This document shows positions 1-10,429 of a stretch of 64,000 nt of DNA, one piece after another. How positions within the stretch are numbered: position 1 is the stretch's first letter; each line of letters begins with the position of its first letter. The translations under genes were made by a program, and so were the position numbers. Origin of the DNA: Erinaceus europaeus (Eukaryota > Chordata > Mammalia > Eulipotyphla > Erinaceidae); the NCBI RefSeq assembly GCF_950295315.1, contig NC_080179.1:67449961-67513960 (forward strand), read 5' to 3'. Below the pieces are notes generated by a model that saw nothing but the letters and a program-made list of their open reading frames with translations, was not told where the DNA came from and ran no database searches.

Positions 1-314
1 GGGCTCGGTGCCTGCACAATGAATCCACTACTCCTGGAGGCTATTTTCCCCATTTTGTTGCCCTTGTTGTTGTGCTTGTTGTACTTGTTATTGTTGTCAT
101 AGCTGTTGTTGTTGGATAGGACTGATAGAAATGGAGACAGGAGGGGAAGACAGAGAGGAGAAGAGAAAGACAGACACCTGCAGACATGATTCACTGCCTG
201 CGAAGCGACCTCCTGCAAGTGGGGAGACCGGGGGCTCGAACCAGGATCCCTACTGGCGGTCCTTGAGCTTTGCGCCACATGTGCTTAACCTGCTGCGCCA
301 CTGCCTGACTCCCC
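1..314 (-). repeat. tRNA-derived SINE, family A, long form (cut by window edge)
   Basis: The right end carries the tRNA-like head read on the minus strand (ctgcgccactgcctgactcc), with the reverse-complement B box near 235-245. To the left are the A-rich linker, seen here as TTG-rich DNA, and the extra 3' module starting 'gggctcggtgcctgcac'. This family recurs more than 25 times here. The left end and its TSD lie outside the window. It sits inside the 3' UTR of the L1 that follows. Confidence 0.85.
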
Positions 315-437
315 TTTGACATTATTTGTATATAGCTGTGCCACCTGTTGCTTCTGTTCTTGGTGGTCTAAACTTCTAAGAGACTCAACATATTGAAGAC
401 TCAGCCTATAGTCTGTGCATTATAAAGTTTGAGACAG

Positions 438-707
438 GAAGCCAGGTAGCAGAGCAGAGGGTTAAATGCTCATGGTATGAGTGCAAGGACCGGCTTAAGG
501 ATCCCGGTTTGAGCCCCAAGCTCCCCACCTGCAAGGGAGTCACTTCTCAGGTGGTGAAGCATCTCTGCAGGTATCTACCTTTCCCTCACCTCTCTGTCTT
601 CCCCTCCTCTCTCCATTTCTCTCTGTTCTATCTTACAACAACAATAAAAACAAGAAGGGCAACAAGGGTAAAATAAATAAATATATATATAAAAGTCTTT
701 TAAAAAC
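438..707 (+). repeat. tRNA-SINE family A with 11-bp TSD
   Basis: Plus-strand copy with tRNA head, CT-rich middle, AAC-rich linker and an A-rich tail. The perfect direct repeat gtttgagacag flanks it (427-437 and 708-718), so it inserted by L1-type target priming into the L1 3' UTR. It is therefore younger than that L1. Confidence 0.93.
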
Positions 708-908
708 GTTTGAGACAGTCAATTTTTCCCCTCTCATATTAATTAGTGACTTATATGACTACAAATTAATGAGTGTACATAAACACCATTCTCACCACCA
801 TGAGACTGTGTCCCATCTCTTCCCCCCACCCCCAAGTGGAGCCGAATATCCACCCTTACCCTTAACCCAGGGCTTTTACTTTGGTGCCTTACTCCAAATT
901 CAGAGGAG

Positions 909-1490
909 GTGCTGTGTAGATTTGAAAAGAATGTGTATTCCTGTTTTGGGGGGTTAAAAACTCTGAAAATGTCTAGGTCTAGTCCACCCATCTCTTCATT
1001 TAATTCTCTTGTTTCTTTGTTGTTTCTCTGCTTTTTTGATCTGTTTAAGTGTGAGAGTGGGGTGTTGAAATCTCCCACTATTATTGTATTACTATTGATA
1101 TATTTTTGTAGTTCTTTCAGTAGGTGTTTGATGTATTTAGATGGTCCCTCATTTGGATGCATATATGTTAATAATTGTTAAATCTTCTTGGTTGATTGAT
1201 CCTCTAATCATAATGTCATGGCCTTGCCTATCTTTTATTACTTTCTTTAAAGTCTATTGTGTCAGAGATGAGAATGGCTGTTCCTGCCTTTTTCTGTGGT
1301 CCATTAGCCTGTATGATTATTTTTCATCCTTTTACTTTAAGTCTATGTTTGTCTTGTTGGGTCAGGTGGGATTCTTGCACACAGCATGTGGATGGGTTGT
1401 GTTTTCTGATCTATCCTCCCACTCTGTGCCTTTTAATTGGGTGAGTTTAAGCCACTGACATTTATTGATATTATGGATTTAATGTATTGT
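909..1490 (-). pseudogene. L1 ORF2 endonuclease domain remnant
   Basis: Minus-strand translation gives the L1 apurinic-type endonuclease signature IVGDFNTPLS followed by EYTFFSNLHS. Further upstream come weaker matches such as KAGTAILISDTIDF and GHDIMIRGS, broken by stops and frame shifts. Human L1 ORF2 has these motifs in the same order in its first ~230 residues. The frame runs into 3' UTR sequence just after HSTSS, so no reverse transcriptase follows. Non-functional. Confidence 0.85.
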
Positions 1491-1828
1491 AGTGCCATTA
1501 TTCAACAATTCTTTATTTGCTCTGATGTATTGCAAGTATTGTGGTGATATTCTTGTTTATAAGAGGTCTTTTAGAACCTCTTTCAGGGCAGGCTTGGTAA
1601 TGGTTGCCTCCTTTAACTGTTGCCAGTCTGAGAAGGTTTTGATCCCTCCATCTAGTTTGAATGAAAGTCTAGCAGGATATATTATCCTTGGTTGAAACCA
1701 TTTTTCATTGATGGCTCTATAGATATCTTGCCATTCTCTTCTGGCATTTAGAGTTTGAGTGGAGAAGCCTGCTGATAGGCTTATGGGTTTTCCCCTGTAT
1801 TTGACATTTTGTTTTTCTCTTGTAGCCT

Positions 1829-2089
1829 TTAGGAGCCTTTCTTTATGCTTCTTTTCATGATGTGTTTTGGTGTCTTCAGGTCTTTGTTGATTCTGTTTGG
1901 GACTCTCTGAGCCTTTTGAATCTTAATGTTGTTTCTGTTGTCTAGGTCTGGGGAGTTTTCTTCTATAATTTCCTCTAGTATGTTTACCTCCCCTTCCTCT
2001 CTTTTTTCCTCTGGCAGGGCAATTATACAAATGTTACTCCTTTTGAGATCATCCCATATGTCTCTGTTGTTGTTTTCAGTGTCTCTCAA
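1829..2089 (-). pseudogene. L1 ORF1 RNA-recognition domain remnant
   Basis: An 86-residue open stretch on the minus strand matches the central RRM-like domain of L1 ORF1p (IWDDLKRSNICIIALPEEK, then KIQKAQRVPNRI). ORF1p is a trimeric RNA-binding chaperone of the L1 particle. A frame shift separates it from the coiled-coil part upstream. A C-terminal-domain match (ARREWQDIYRAINEKWFQP) lies near 1755-1695 in degraded form. Confidence 0.85.
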
Positions 2090-2127
2090 TCTCTTTTTGA
2101 GTTCTTTTACTTCTTTCTTAGTTTTCT

Positions 2128-2514
2128 CTAGCTCATCCTCTGGCTCATTCTGTTTTCTGCTTCTGTTGGCTTGCTCTCCCTTCCCTCAGCTTCTTTCTTC
2201 AGTTCTGTTATAGTATTAGCTTGTTCTGCTAATTGACCTTTTAGTTCAGCTATTTCAGCTTTCAGTTCTCTAATTACCTCGTGGTAGCTAGTATTTTCCT
2301 TGAGGGTCTCATCTGTTGTTTGCCTAATTCTGATAGCCCTTTCGTCCATAGTTGTCTTCATTTCTGTGATTATTAGGTTTATTATTGCTTGCATTCTTTT
2401 CTTATCAATGGTTACTTCTGACTCATTTGGAGTTTCTTCTGGTCTCATGTTCTGATTCATTGTTGTAGCAGTTTTATTTGCTTTTGACTTAGCCATTTTT
2501 TTTATTGCTGTCAT
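2128..2514 (-). pseudogene. L1 ORF1 N-terminal coiled-coil remnant
   Basis: A 128-residue minus-strand frame starts near the expected ORF1 start and is rich in Glu, Lys, Ala and Leu with heptad-like spacing (for example ELKAEIAELKGQLAEQANTI). This is the trimerising coiled coil of L1 ORF1p. It shifts frame before the RNA-recognition domain, so the full protein (usually ~300-350 residues) cannot be made. Confidence 0.8.
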
Positions 2515-2559
2515 TTTTATTTTTCTCTTCTGTCATTCTTCAGTTCTGTTTTGAGTCCA

Positions 2560-3757
2560 AGCCATGCTATACTAAAAACCTTTCATAAATGCAGTCACCA
2601 ACCTCAGAAATTACAACAATAGCAACTGAAGCAAAAATTGATGCCAATTCAACCAATACCAGTTAGCCAAACAACAACTTCAGTCCTAGAAAAAATTAGC
2701 AACCAAAACCAAAAAAAAAAAAAAAAGGAAAAGGAAAAGAGAAAGGAAAAAAGGAAAGCAAGAATAGACAATTATGCAAATTTACTCTCCACTGTAAATT
2801 CTAGGGATAGCAATAGGAGAAAGAGAAGTTGAAAAGACACATAAACACAAATACACTCACTCCACTCTGAGTCATATTTCTTCCCCAAAATAATTTACAA
2901 ACAAGTATCAGTGAATTCAGAAAGCAAAAGAAGGAAGAAAAGTGCAGTGAAAGAAAAGAGGGTTTTTTTGTTGTTGTTGTTTGTTTTAGTTAGCTAGGAG
3001 GTGAGAAAGAAGAGAGTGGAGGGAAGAAAGAGAGAGAAACAGGTTCCTCTCACAGTGGATGGGACACCCAGTCACCTATCAATGGGAAAAACAACAACAG
3101 TTAATTTTGGTCAACCTGAAGAAGGAGGAGGGAAAAGGGACACATGTATATAATAATAGTAATAGTAAAATAGTCTAAAAATCCCTAACAGTCATTCTGC
3201 TTCTTGGACCACTCTGGATTGGCTGCAGGCAGCCTCAGCAAAGACAGCCACTTATAGAAGTATATATAATTAAAAAAAAAGCCTCCAGGTAGTCTTTCCC
3301 AGGCAGGGTTGAGGCTCTGATTAGTCAGGTATTTTGTCACTCAAATAGGGCTCCAGCCACCTGAAAACAAAAAAAGAGAAAGGAAACAAAAAGAAATAGA
3401 CTTGGAATGACACCTCTGGTGAGCCAGGAATCATGGTAGAGAAAATAGCTCAGTGGGAAGCCTACTAGGAATGGCTGTCCATCCCCTGGGGGCTGGTTCT
3501 GGGGTGGGGGGTGCGGGGTGACTTCAGAAATAATCAAGCCAAAGATTTTCCTTTCTTTGTCCTTTTGACCTCTGTTTGCCAGCCCAAGAGTGGTTTATAG
3601 GACTCTTTTGGTGTCACCCTGACCACCCCTTGTCCGCCCTCCTACTGAAGGCCCAGTATCCTACCCTTTCCAGAGAATCCCAGGTTGTAAACTGCTTCTT
3701 TTTGGAGCTCAAGCCAGCTGTCATTTCCAAGTCGCCATCTTGGCTCTGCCTCCCTTT
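2560..3757 (-). promoter_or_regulatory. L1 5' UTR with YY1-like start motif
   Basis: About 1.2 kb upstream of ORF1 on the minus strand. CCAAGATGGCG at 3743-3733 lies about 15 bases from the probable first base. In human L1 the same motif near +13 to +21 binds YY1 and sets the transcription start. The rest has no recognised motif. Present activity is unknown. Confidence 0.6.
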
Positions 3758-3989
3758 TCTTCTATTTTTTAATCTGTCGTTTGAAATATCAGTGAGCGGC
3801 CTATCACACAAAGATAGGTTTACAGTAGCCAGGAATGGGGCAAATAAAAATATTTGAAAATATTTAAGAAATCAAATATATGGTCATCTGGGTTCTAATC
3901 TAATGGAAACAAATAGCAGTGCACTCACTGATAGTTATGTTACCATTATAATTAGAGCACATGCGCAGAAGAAATTCTAGTTTTCTTTC

Positions 3990-4134
3990 TTATTTTATTT
4001 TATTTTATTTATTTTTTTACCAGAACACTGCTCAGCTCTAGCTTATGGTGGTGCAGGGGATTGAACCTGGGACTTTGGAACCTGAGGCATGAGAGTCTCT
4101 TTGCATAACCATTATGCTATCTACCCCTACCCTT
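3990..4134 (-). repeat. tRNA-SINE family C
   Basis: Third SINE family. The minus-strand head reads gatagcataatggttatgc and then ggttcaatcccc (B box), followed by a cagagctgagcagtg module and an ATTTT-rich tail (seen as ttttatttta at 3995-4015). Near full length. Confidence 0.75.
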
Positions 4135-4199
4135 CCAGTTTTCTTAAGAATAAATGTACTTACATTCTCAAAGAAAAAATTATATAATTTTTAAAATAT

Positions 4200-4720
4200 G
4201 CACCGAAGTTCCTAGATTCAGTTCCTAGCACTACCATAAACCAGAGCTGAACAATAAATACTCTGGTGAAAAAAAATAAGTAAATAAATAGTTTATTTTT
4301 CTAGGAGAATGTATTTATCTGTTTAGAAAGGTCACTGTTTTATATGGTGAAGAATGTACTATGTTTAAATTAATGGGAAAATAAACCTTAAAGTTTCTAA
4401 TTTGCTGATTGTTCCAGATGAATGAGTTGTTGATGTTATCTTTTTATTTTGTAGATAGATAATAGGTAGATAGGCAGGCAGGCAGGCATACAGACATACC
4501 ATAGCACCAAAACTTCCTTCAGTGCTGTATGGGCCAGTCTCCAAACTGGGTAGCATACATGGCAAAGTAGCACAGTGTTCAAGAGAGCCACATCACTGCT
4601 CCTTGATGGTATCCTTTCACTGAAATGATCTCTACACCTGTAGAATCTCTCTCTCTCTCTCTCTCCCCCTCTCTTCCCTCTCAGTTTCTATATCTATCCA
4701 ATAAACAAAGAAATAAAATA
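4200..4720. repeat. Decayed SINE fragments and short simple repeats
   Basis: At 4205-4275 'cctagcactaccataaaccagagctga' is split family-C sequence, plus strand. At 4455-4500 there is a GATA/GGCA-type microsatellite. At 4580-4715 a CT run plus 'tatctatccaataaa' is the tail half of another old SINE. Confidence 0.5.
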
Positions 4721-4739
4721 GTAAAAGTATCTACTAAAA

Positions 4740-5560
4740 AAGCTTTTTGTATAAATGACCTTTACATTTAGAACAAAGAGCCTAGAACTGATGTAAGCAA
4801 TGATTCGCCCATGTCAGTTCTCCGACTTTGTTTCTTCAATAATAAAATGCAAGAGACACATGCAGCATGGACCTGTTAAGAGAACTAAGTGAAATAGTTA
4901 CTGGACACAGTTCCTGACACCTTCACACTCCTCAGTAGTTAAACATAATATCTGAAGGTTACAAAAAATAATTTCACATGCATTGTGATAGGTTTCTCTA
5001 GGATCTGCTTCTCTTGCCCTTTCAGAAGCCAGGTTTTCTGAGTCAACTGTTCAAAGTATAATGCTCAAAAACTGGAAGGAAAATACACATAGACAATAAA
5101 TAAATTATCCTTTCTTGCTTTTATTCTCCAGCTTTTCAATAAGAAAAGCTCTCTAGTGAAGTATATGGTAATTCTAAAAGTTAAAAAAAACCCTGCTTTT
5201 TACAAAAACATTGAATAAGCATTAAAATCAAATCACACTGCCTTAAAAAAGGAATACACATACATCTTTTCCCACTTTACACAAAACAAAAATAGCTAAC
5301 TGCTTTTGCTTATAAAAATCATATCCGAAATATGACTAAGCATGAGACAGTTAACAAACAAATCTTGATGAAAAGTTATGCAGAAGTGAAAGTGAGATCT
5401 CTCTCAGTTATAATTGGCTTGTTTATGTTTATTTGGTCAGGATAGACGGGAAATTCTTTTTTAAAATCACTAATACATAGTTTTTCTAAGATATTTTAAG
5501 TTTGAGGGGATATTAAAATTGATTTTTAGGGTTTTTAGAATTATTGTCATGTGAAAGACC
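4740..5560. other. Unique AT-rich DNA, nothing recognised
   Basis: No repeat family, RNA gene or convincing exon seen on either strand. A single family-C fragment follows at 5565-5672. Confidence 0.5.
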
Positions 5561-5564
5561 TAGG

Positions 5565-5672
5565 TGTTGCTAATTCTGGGATATGGTGGTACCATGGATT
5601 GAACCTGAGGTCTCGCTCGGGCCTCAGGCATGAATGTCTGGTGCACTTCCACTGTGATATAGCTCTGCCTTT
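5565..5672 (-). repeat. Family C SINE fragment, diverged
   Basis: Contains the minus-strand B-box region (ggattgaacctgagg) and the head signal 'gcctcaggcatga', but the tail is lost. Many mismatches indicate an old copy. Confidence 0.6.
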
Positions 5673-5679
5673 GAATATT

Positions 5680-6455
5680 AAAATCTGACATGATTTCTTC
5701 TTAACTGTTGCCTGGTGTTGTAGGTGATAACTGCTATGTACTTACTTCTTTTACTGATATGTGCACTTATTTACATAAGAATATTCATCATAATTAAGGT
5801 ATGAGATGATAGAATCTTTTCTGAAGGATGACCTGATTTTATGTACTCATATTCTTTCTTCATTGTCTAAATAATTGGAAAGCCTTTGCTTACCAAGCAT
5901 ATTTTTGTTGTGGAATGGAAATACTGTAGTACTATACCATAAAGTAAAGTCTAGTTATACTGTCTCAGTATAAATAATTTGGAAGGTCTACCTCTAGTCA
6001 TTTATAAGAGAAATCAAAAGGTTTACCTCTGCTACATCTGGGGTCCAATCACTTACTTTTTCCTTATTCTTGAAGAAGAAGCATATATGTATTGTTAGAT
6101 CAATTTTCATATAATCATCATTTATTAGCAATTATCATTTAGGGTAGAATATAATTTCTTTTTTATATTTCAAGAAAGGTGATGTTCAGTTTACCTTAGA
6201 TTTATCATTCACACTGTGCTAGGTAAGTGATCTTCAATAGCTTAGTCAGGTATAAACTTGCCTTATTTATTTCTTTTGGGGTAGCCTTTCCAATTCTGAT
6301 ATCTCTGCCCTGTCTCTATTTTCTTTTCTTTTTTTTCCCCTGTTTTTCTTTTCATTTGGTTGTCAGTACAGAAAATTATATGCTGAAGTAAAACCAAAAT
6401 ATTTTTTAAAAAATGCAAGTTAAAACTATTATTTAACTTCTTTGAAAAAAATATA
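5680..6455. other. Unique AT-rich DNA
   Basis: No repeat recognised. Holds a weak splice-like pair around 6175-6222 that I do not call as an exon (see rejected list). Confidence 0.45.
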
Positions 6456-6459
6456 GTTG

Positions 6460-6768
6460 TGGGAACCTGGCAGTGGCTCACTTGGTTAAGTGCACATAGT
6501 ACAAAGGACCCACTCAAAGATCTGGGTTCGAGCCCCCACTCCTCACCTGTAGGGCATCCAGTTCACCAGAAGTGAAGCATGTCTACAGGTGTCTTTCTCC
6601 CTCTCTCTCTCCCTCTCTTGTCTATCCCATCTCTTTTAATTTCTCTCTATATCTATTCAATAAAATGGGAAAAAATGGCCACCAGGAGCAAGCAGTGAAT
6701 TTGTAGTGTCAGCACCGAGTCCAGCAATAACTTTGGAGAAACAGGGAGAAAGAAAGAGAGAAAAAATA
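6460..6768 (+). repeat. tRNA-SINE family A, long form
   Basis: Plus-strand tRNA-like head (cagtggctcacttggttaag), B box gggttcgagcccc at 6525-6537, CT-rich body, then the 3' module (ccaccaggagcaagcagtg). The AAC-rich linker is much reduced compared with other copies. Confidence 0.75.
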
Positions 6769-6841
6769 TAGTAGTTCACATTAACATTAGGAGAATTATT
6801 GGAAGAGTAGGGGTAATGAAGGCAGGTATCCAAAATTTTTT

Positions 6842-7031
6842 TTAAATTTATTTAAGAAAGGAGACATTAACAAAACCGTAGGATAGGAGGGGTACAACTC
6901 CACACAATCTCCTGATAAATTTCCCATTCTTTATCCCTCTGGGAGTATAGACCCAGGGTCGTTGTGTGTTGCAGAAGGTGGAAGGTCTGGCTTCTGTAAT
7001 TGCTTCTCTGCTGAACATGGGTGCTGACTAA
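6842..7031 (-). mobile_element. L1 3' end, type I, severely 5'-truncated
   Basis: The poly-T at the left is the L1 poly-A tail on the minus strand. The next ~180 bases match the type-I L1 3' end also seen at 7768, 10430, 58674 and 60970 (shared word gaaggtctggcttctgtaa). No clean TSD found. Confidence 0.8.
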
Positions 7032-7081
7032 GGAAAATATCCCCCTAGAATTTTCTAAACTATGATAATAATAAGTTTTGC

Positions 7082-7083
<2 letters not shown>

Positions 7084-7119
<36 letters not shown>
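7084..7119. repeat. (AT)n microsatellite
   Basis: About 18 uninterrupted TA units just right of the L1 fragment. Read through, it codes only for Ile/Tyr repeats and is not a gene. Confidence 0.95.
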
Positions 7120-7121
<2 letters not shown>

Positions 7122-7346
7122 CCATCTTTAAAACTGAACTTGGACTTTCATACAACTTTCCAAGCCCATTTTTTATTTTATCTTAATTTTTAATGGGCAG
7201 ATAGGTAGACAGACAGCAATAGTTTGATGCTCAAATAGAAATAGGTTTACATTTCTTAATAAATTTAATTCTTCATGTTGAAAAAAATGAAAATATCCCT
7301 TTAAATACATTTTCTTGTAAATACCACATAACTGAATCTATTTTTT

Positions 7347-7695
7347 TTTTCTTTTTTGCCTCCAGAGTTATTGCGGGGACTTAGTGCCTGCACTACAAAT
7401 CCACTGCTCCTAAAGGCCATTTTTTCCCCTTTTTGTTGCCCTTGTTGTTTATCATTGCTATTAATTATTATTGTTGTCATTGCTGTTGTTGTTGGATAGG
7501 ACAGAGAGAAATAGAGAAAGGAGGGGAAGACAGAGAGGGGGAGAGAAAGATAGATAGCCACAGACCTGCTTCACTGCTTGTGAAGCGACTCTCCCTGCAG
7601 GTGGAGAGCTGGGGCTCAAACCAGGATCCTTATCCAGGTCCTTGCGCTTTGTGCCTTATGCCCTTAACCCGCTGCGCTACCGCCCGACGGCCCTC
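7347..7695 (-). repeat. tRNA-SINE family A, long form
   Basis: Full-length minus-strand copy: poly-A (as T run), 3' module (gcctccagagttattgcgg), TTG-rich linker, body and tRNA head ending at gctaccgcccga. Probable imperfect TSD atctattttt / atctactttt. Confidence 0.88.
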
Positions 7696-7767
7696 CATCT
7701 ACTTTTATAAGCCAATTTAAAAGTTCCTCTAAGCATTGTGTAAACTCGTATACCTACCTATATTTCT

Positions 7768-7958
7768 TTTTTATTATTATTTTTTATTTATTTATTTATT
7801 TTTAATTTAAGAAAGCATTAGCAAAGCCATAGGGTAGGAGGGGTACAACTCCACACAATTCCCACCACCCAATCTCCATATCCCACGCCCTCCCCTGATA
7901 GCTTTCCCATTCTCTATCCCTCTGGGAGCATGGACCCAGGGTCATTGTGGGTTGCAGA
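7768..7958 (-). mobile_element. L1 3' end, type I, with 16-bp TSD
   Basis: A 191-bp L1 insertion containing only the end of the 3' UTR and the A-tail. The target duplication is acctacctatatttct at 7752-7767 and acctacctatgtttct at 7959-7974, one mismatch. It is an extreme 5' truncation by incomplete reverse transcription. Confidence 0.9.
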
Positions 7959-7974
7959 ACCTACCTATGTTTCT

Positions 7975-8984
7975 AACATGTTTAATATACACTGTTATTT
8001 TTTGGTTTTCACTCTTCATGTGTGCTGATATGTTGAACTTACTATTAATCTCATTATTTAATTACATTAGTATTTCCCTTTATGTCTTCTTAATCTGGAA
8101 ACCACTCTTGCTTTTTGTTCGAATATTTATTTACGAAGACTTATTCTTCTACAATTATATGAAAACTAGAAATCAATTCACTAAAACATTCTCTATTCTG
8201 CTCTTCAAATGGAAAAAAAAAATAATGTTGTAATTTCTCAATCTATTTTCCTTCCCAAATAAGACCTTTGAGGTGCCTTTACTTTTTACCCTCTTCCAAT
8301 TCTTTGATTGTGCTGCCTTATTTCAAAACTTGGGTTCCATATTTATTAAATTTTTCTCTTGCCATATGTTTTTTCTATTTTCAGAACATTTTTTCACAGT
8401 TACACTACAAATTCCCAGCAAATCATTATCCATTTAACTTTAACATGTATTTGCAAGACTTATAGTACTGTTTTTTTGTTCATCTTCAATCTTGAGATTT
8501 ATATTCTGATTTTATATATTGTTTGACTCAGGAACTTCTTTGAATATTTTGGTAAGGTGGAGCAGAGGAGTGGTGTGATCTCTCATACCCCACAATGCTT
8601 TATTCAAATCTGCAATATGAATATTGGCTTGATCAGACAATTTTTATATATTGTTATTATCTATTTATATTGCAATCTTTTTACCTCTGTCCTCATATTA
8701 TCTTCCTGTTCACGTTTTTATCTTCCTGTTCAGTTTTGCGGAGCAAAAATAGGGTGTCAATCTTTTTGTAAGTAACCTACTCTTCCTGGAAATTTGTAAT
8801 ATTTTCTCTTAGCTACTCAAATATAGATAAATTGTTAAAATATGGCTCACTGTATGTCTTACTTTTATTAATCTACCTGTAATTTAGGCTTAAAAATACA
8901 ATTGTTTTTCAAGCCAGGTAACCTTACTTGGGTTGATTTTTAGTCCTAACCTCCAGTCCCCCCCCTTGAGATTATCTCCTTCTT
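7975..8984. other. Unique T-rich DNA
   Basis: No repeats or RNA genes recognised. Several short frames on the plus strand are Phe/Leu/Ile-rich and reflect base composition. Confidence 0.45.
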
Positions 8985-9001
8985 ATTCACCTTTAATTTC
9001 T

Positions 9002-9242
9002 TTTTTTTTTCCCTTTTGTTGCCCTTGTTGTTGTAGCCTTGTTGTGGTTGTTATTGTTGTTGTTGATGTCCTTCGTTGTTGGATAGGACAGAGAGAAATG
9101 GAGAGAGGTGGGGTTAGACAGAGAGGGGGAGAGAAACATAGACCCCTGCAGACCTGCTTCACTGCTCCAACCAGGATCCTTAAGCTGGTCCTTGCGCTTT
9201 GCGCCAAGTGTGCTTAACCCGCAGCGCTACCACCTGACCCCC
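9002..9242 (-). repeat. tRNA-SINE family A, short form, 17-bp TSD
   Basis: Minus-strand copy flanked by the perfect repeat attcacctttaatttct (8985-9001 and 9243-9259). It ends in the linker and lacks the extra 3' module. The body has lost ~35 bases around the CCTGCAGGTGGGGAG region. Confidence 0.93.
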
Positions 9243-9573
9243 ATTCACCTTTAATTTCTCTTGGAGTTATTTTGCAAGCCTCTTTCCTTAAAGGTTTTGC
9301 TTTTTTTTTTTTTTTTTTTTGGTTCCATATTTTTAGATATTTCTTCCATTTAATCTTTTGTAAATCTAACATTTAAAATTCCTCAGGACAGTTTATGTTG
9401 AGTGTTGTTTTCCCTGTGTATGGAAACAGACTTAGCTATTTGCATGACTCTGTTGATTGAAACTGTACATTTAAGTGGTTTTGCTGTAAGTTCTGGTGAC
9501 TTGGTGCCCTCTTCCCAGGGTTTATTTTTGCTGCTATTTTTTAAAGAGATTTTTCTGTGTATTCTAGTTTTTT

Positions 9574-9780
9574 ATATTTATTTATTTTACCTTTTGTTGA
9601 TCTTGTTGCTTTATCGTTGTAGTTGTTGTTATTGATGTCATTGTTGGATAGGATAGAGAGAAATGGAGAGAGGAAGGGAAGACGGGGAGAGAAAGATAGA
9701 CACCTGCAGACCAGCTTCAATGCTTATGAAGTGACTTCCCTGCTGGTGGGGAACCGGGGCCCAAACCAGGATCCTTATGC
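9574..9780 (-). repeat. Family A SINE, 5'-truncated, with TSD
   Basis: The copy stops inside the tRNA part at 'ggatccttatgc', so the A box and tRNA 5' half are absent. Flanking repeats ctgtgtattctagtttttt (9555) and ctgtgtattctgttttt (9781) mark a genuine 5'-truncated insertion. Confidence 0.85.
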
Positions 9781-9799
9781 CTGTGTATTCTGTTTTTGT

Positions 9800-10425
9800 G
9801 ACAATTAGAGTCTCTGCTCTGTCACTTTTTTAGTTAGTTAATAATTGATGAGAGATTGAAGGGAAAAGTTTTTAAACCTTTACTCAGTTCTACATCCTGA
9901 AGTTGAACAACTTAGCCTTAACCTTCACTTTTCTGCTTCACAAAGAAGCTCAAGGTCAAACAGAGCTAAGAGCTGATAGCCTTCTCAGGTCTTTTCTTGG
10001 TCATACACAAAGCCATGTGTTCTAGAGTCTCAAGAAAATCTTAGAGCTTTTTATAGCTTTTGTGCACATCTCACTCCATGGTTTCCCTTTAAATTTTTAT
10101 CAGCCTTTTGTTATTTCCACCTTTCCAGCTATCTCTTGTGTCTTCATTGTTAAACAATGGCCAGTGATGGCTTTAACAGTTGCCCAGGGACTGTAAGTGT
10201 TTGCACAGAGGCCTCTTGGAGTCAGTTGAAAAGAAGACAAGCCTTGAGAAAGGAGTTGTTTTTTTTGTTGTTGTTGTTCTTTTTTTTTTTTAAGTTAACA
10301 TAGTCAATGATTCTGTGCCTCTCTAATATGTGGTTTGACTTTTTTTTTCCTATTTGATACATATCTTGCTATACACACAAGAGTACTTAGTTCCTTAAAT
10401 CCTAACTGACAATGTACTAATTTTT
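9800..10425. other. Unique DNA
   Basis: No family recognised except short T runs near 10260-10290. Confidence 0.45.
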
Positions 10426-10429
10426 TTAT

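Larger units (their letters stand above)
315..3757 (-). mobile_element. L1 retrotransposon, true 5' end but large internal deletion
   Basis: Read on the minus strand: a 5' UTR (about 3757-2560) opening with a CCAAGATGGCG motif at 3743-3733, as at the start of full-length mammalian L1s; ORF1 (about 2514-1550); the endonuclease start of ORF2 (about 1490-909); then an abrupt join at about 908 to L1 3' UTR sequence (908-315). The rest of ORF2, including reverse transcriptase, is missing. A SINE is inserted at 438-707. The 3' end lies beyond the left edge. It cannot be autonomous. Confidence 0.85.

Noticed and set aside
743..1162. 139-residue minus-strand frame considered as one protein.
   Set aside because: Only the first ~87 residues are L1 endonuclease; the rest reads through 3' UTR after the deletion junction.
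1926..2213. Plus-strand Ser/Leu-rich frame of 95 residues.
   Set aside because: Antisense shadow of L1 ORF1.
6175..6222. 48-bp segment with acceptor-like (tatttcaag) and donor-like (ctag/gtaagtga) flanks.
   Set aside because: Very short, weak donor (T before AG), no extended frame and no companion signals. Much weaker than 37368-37461.
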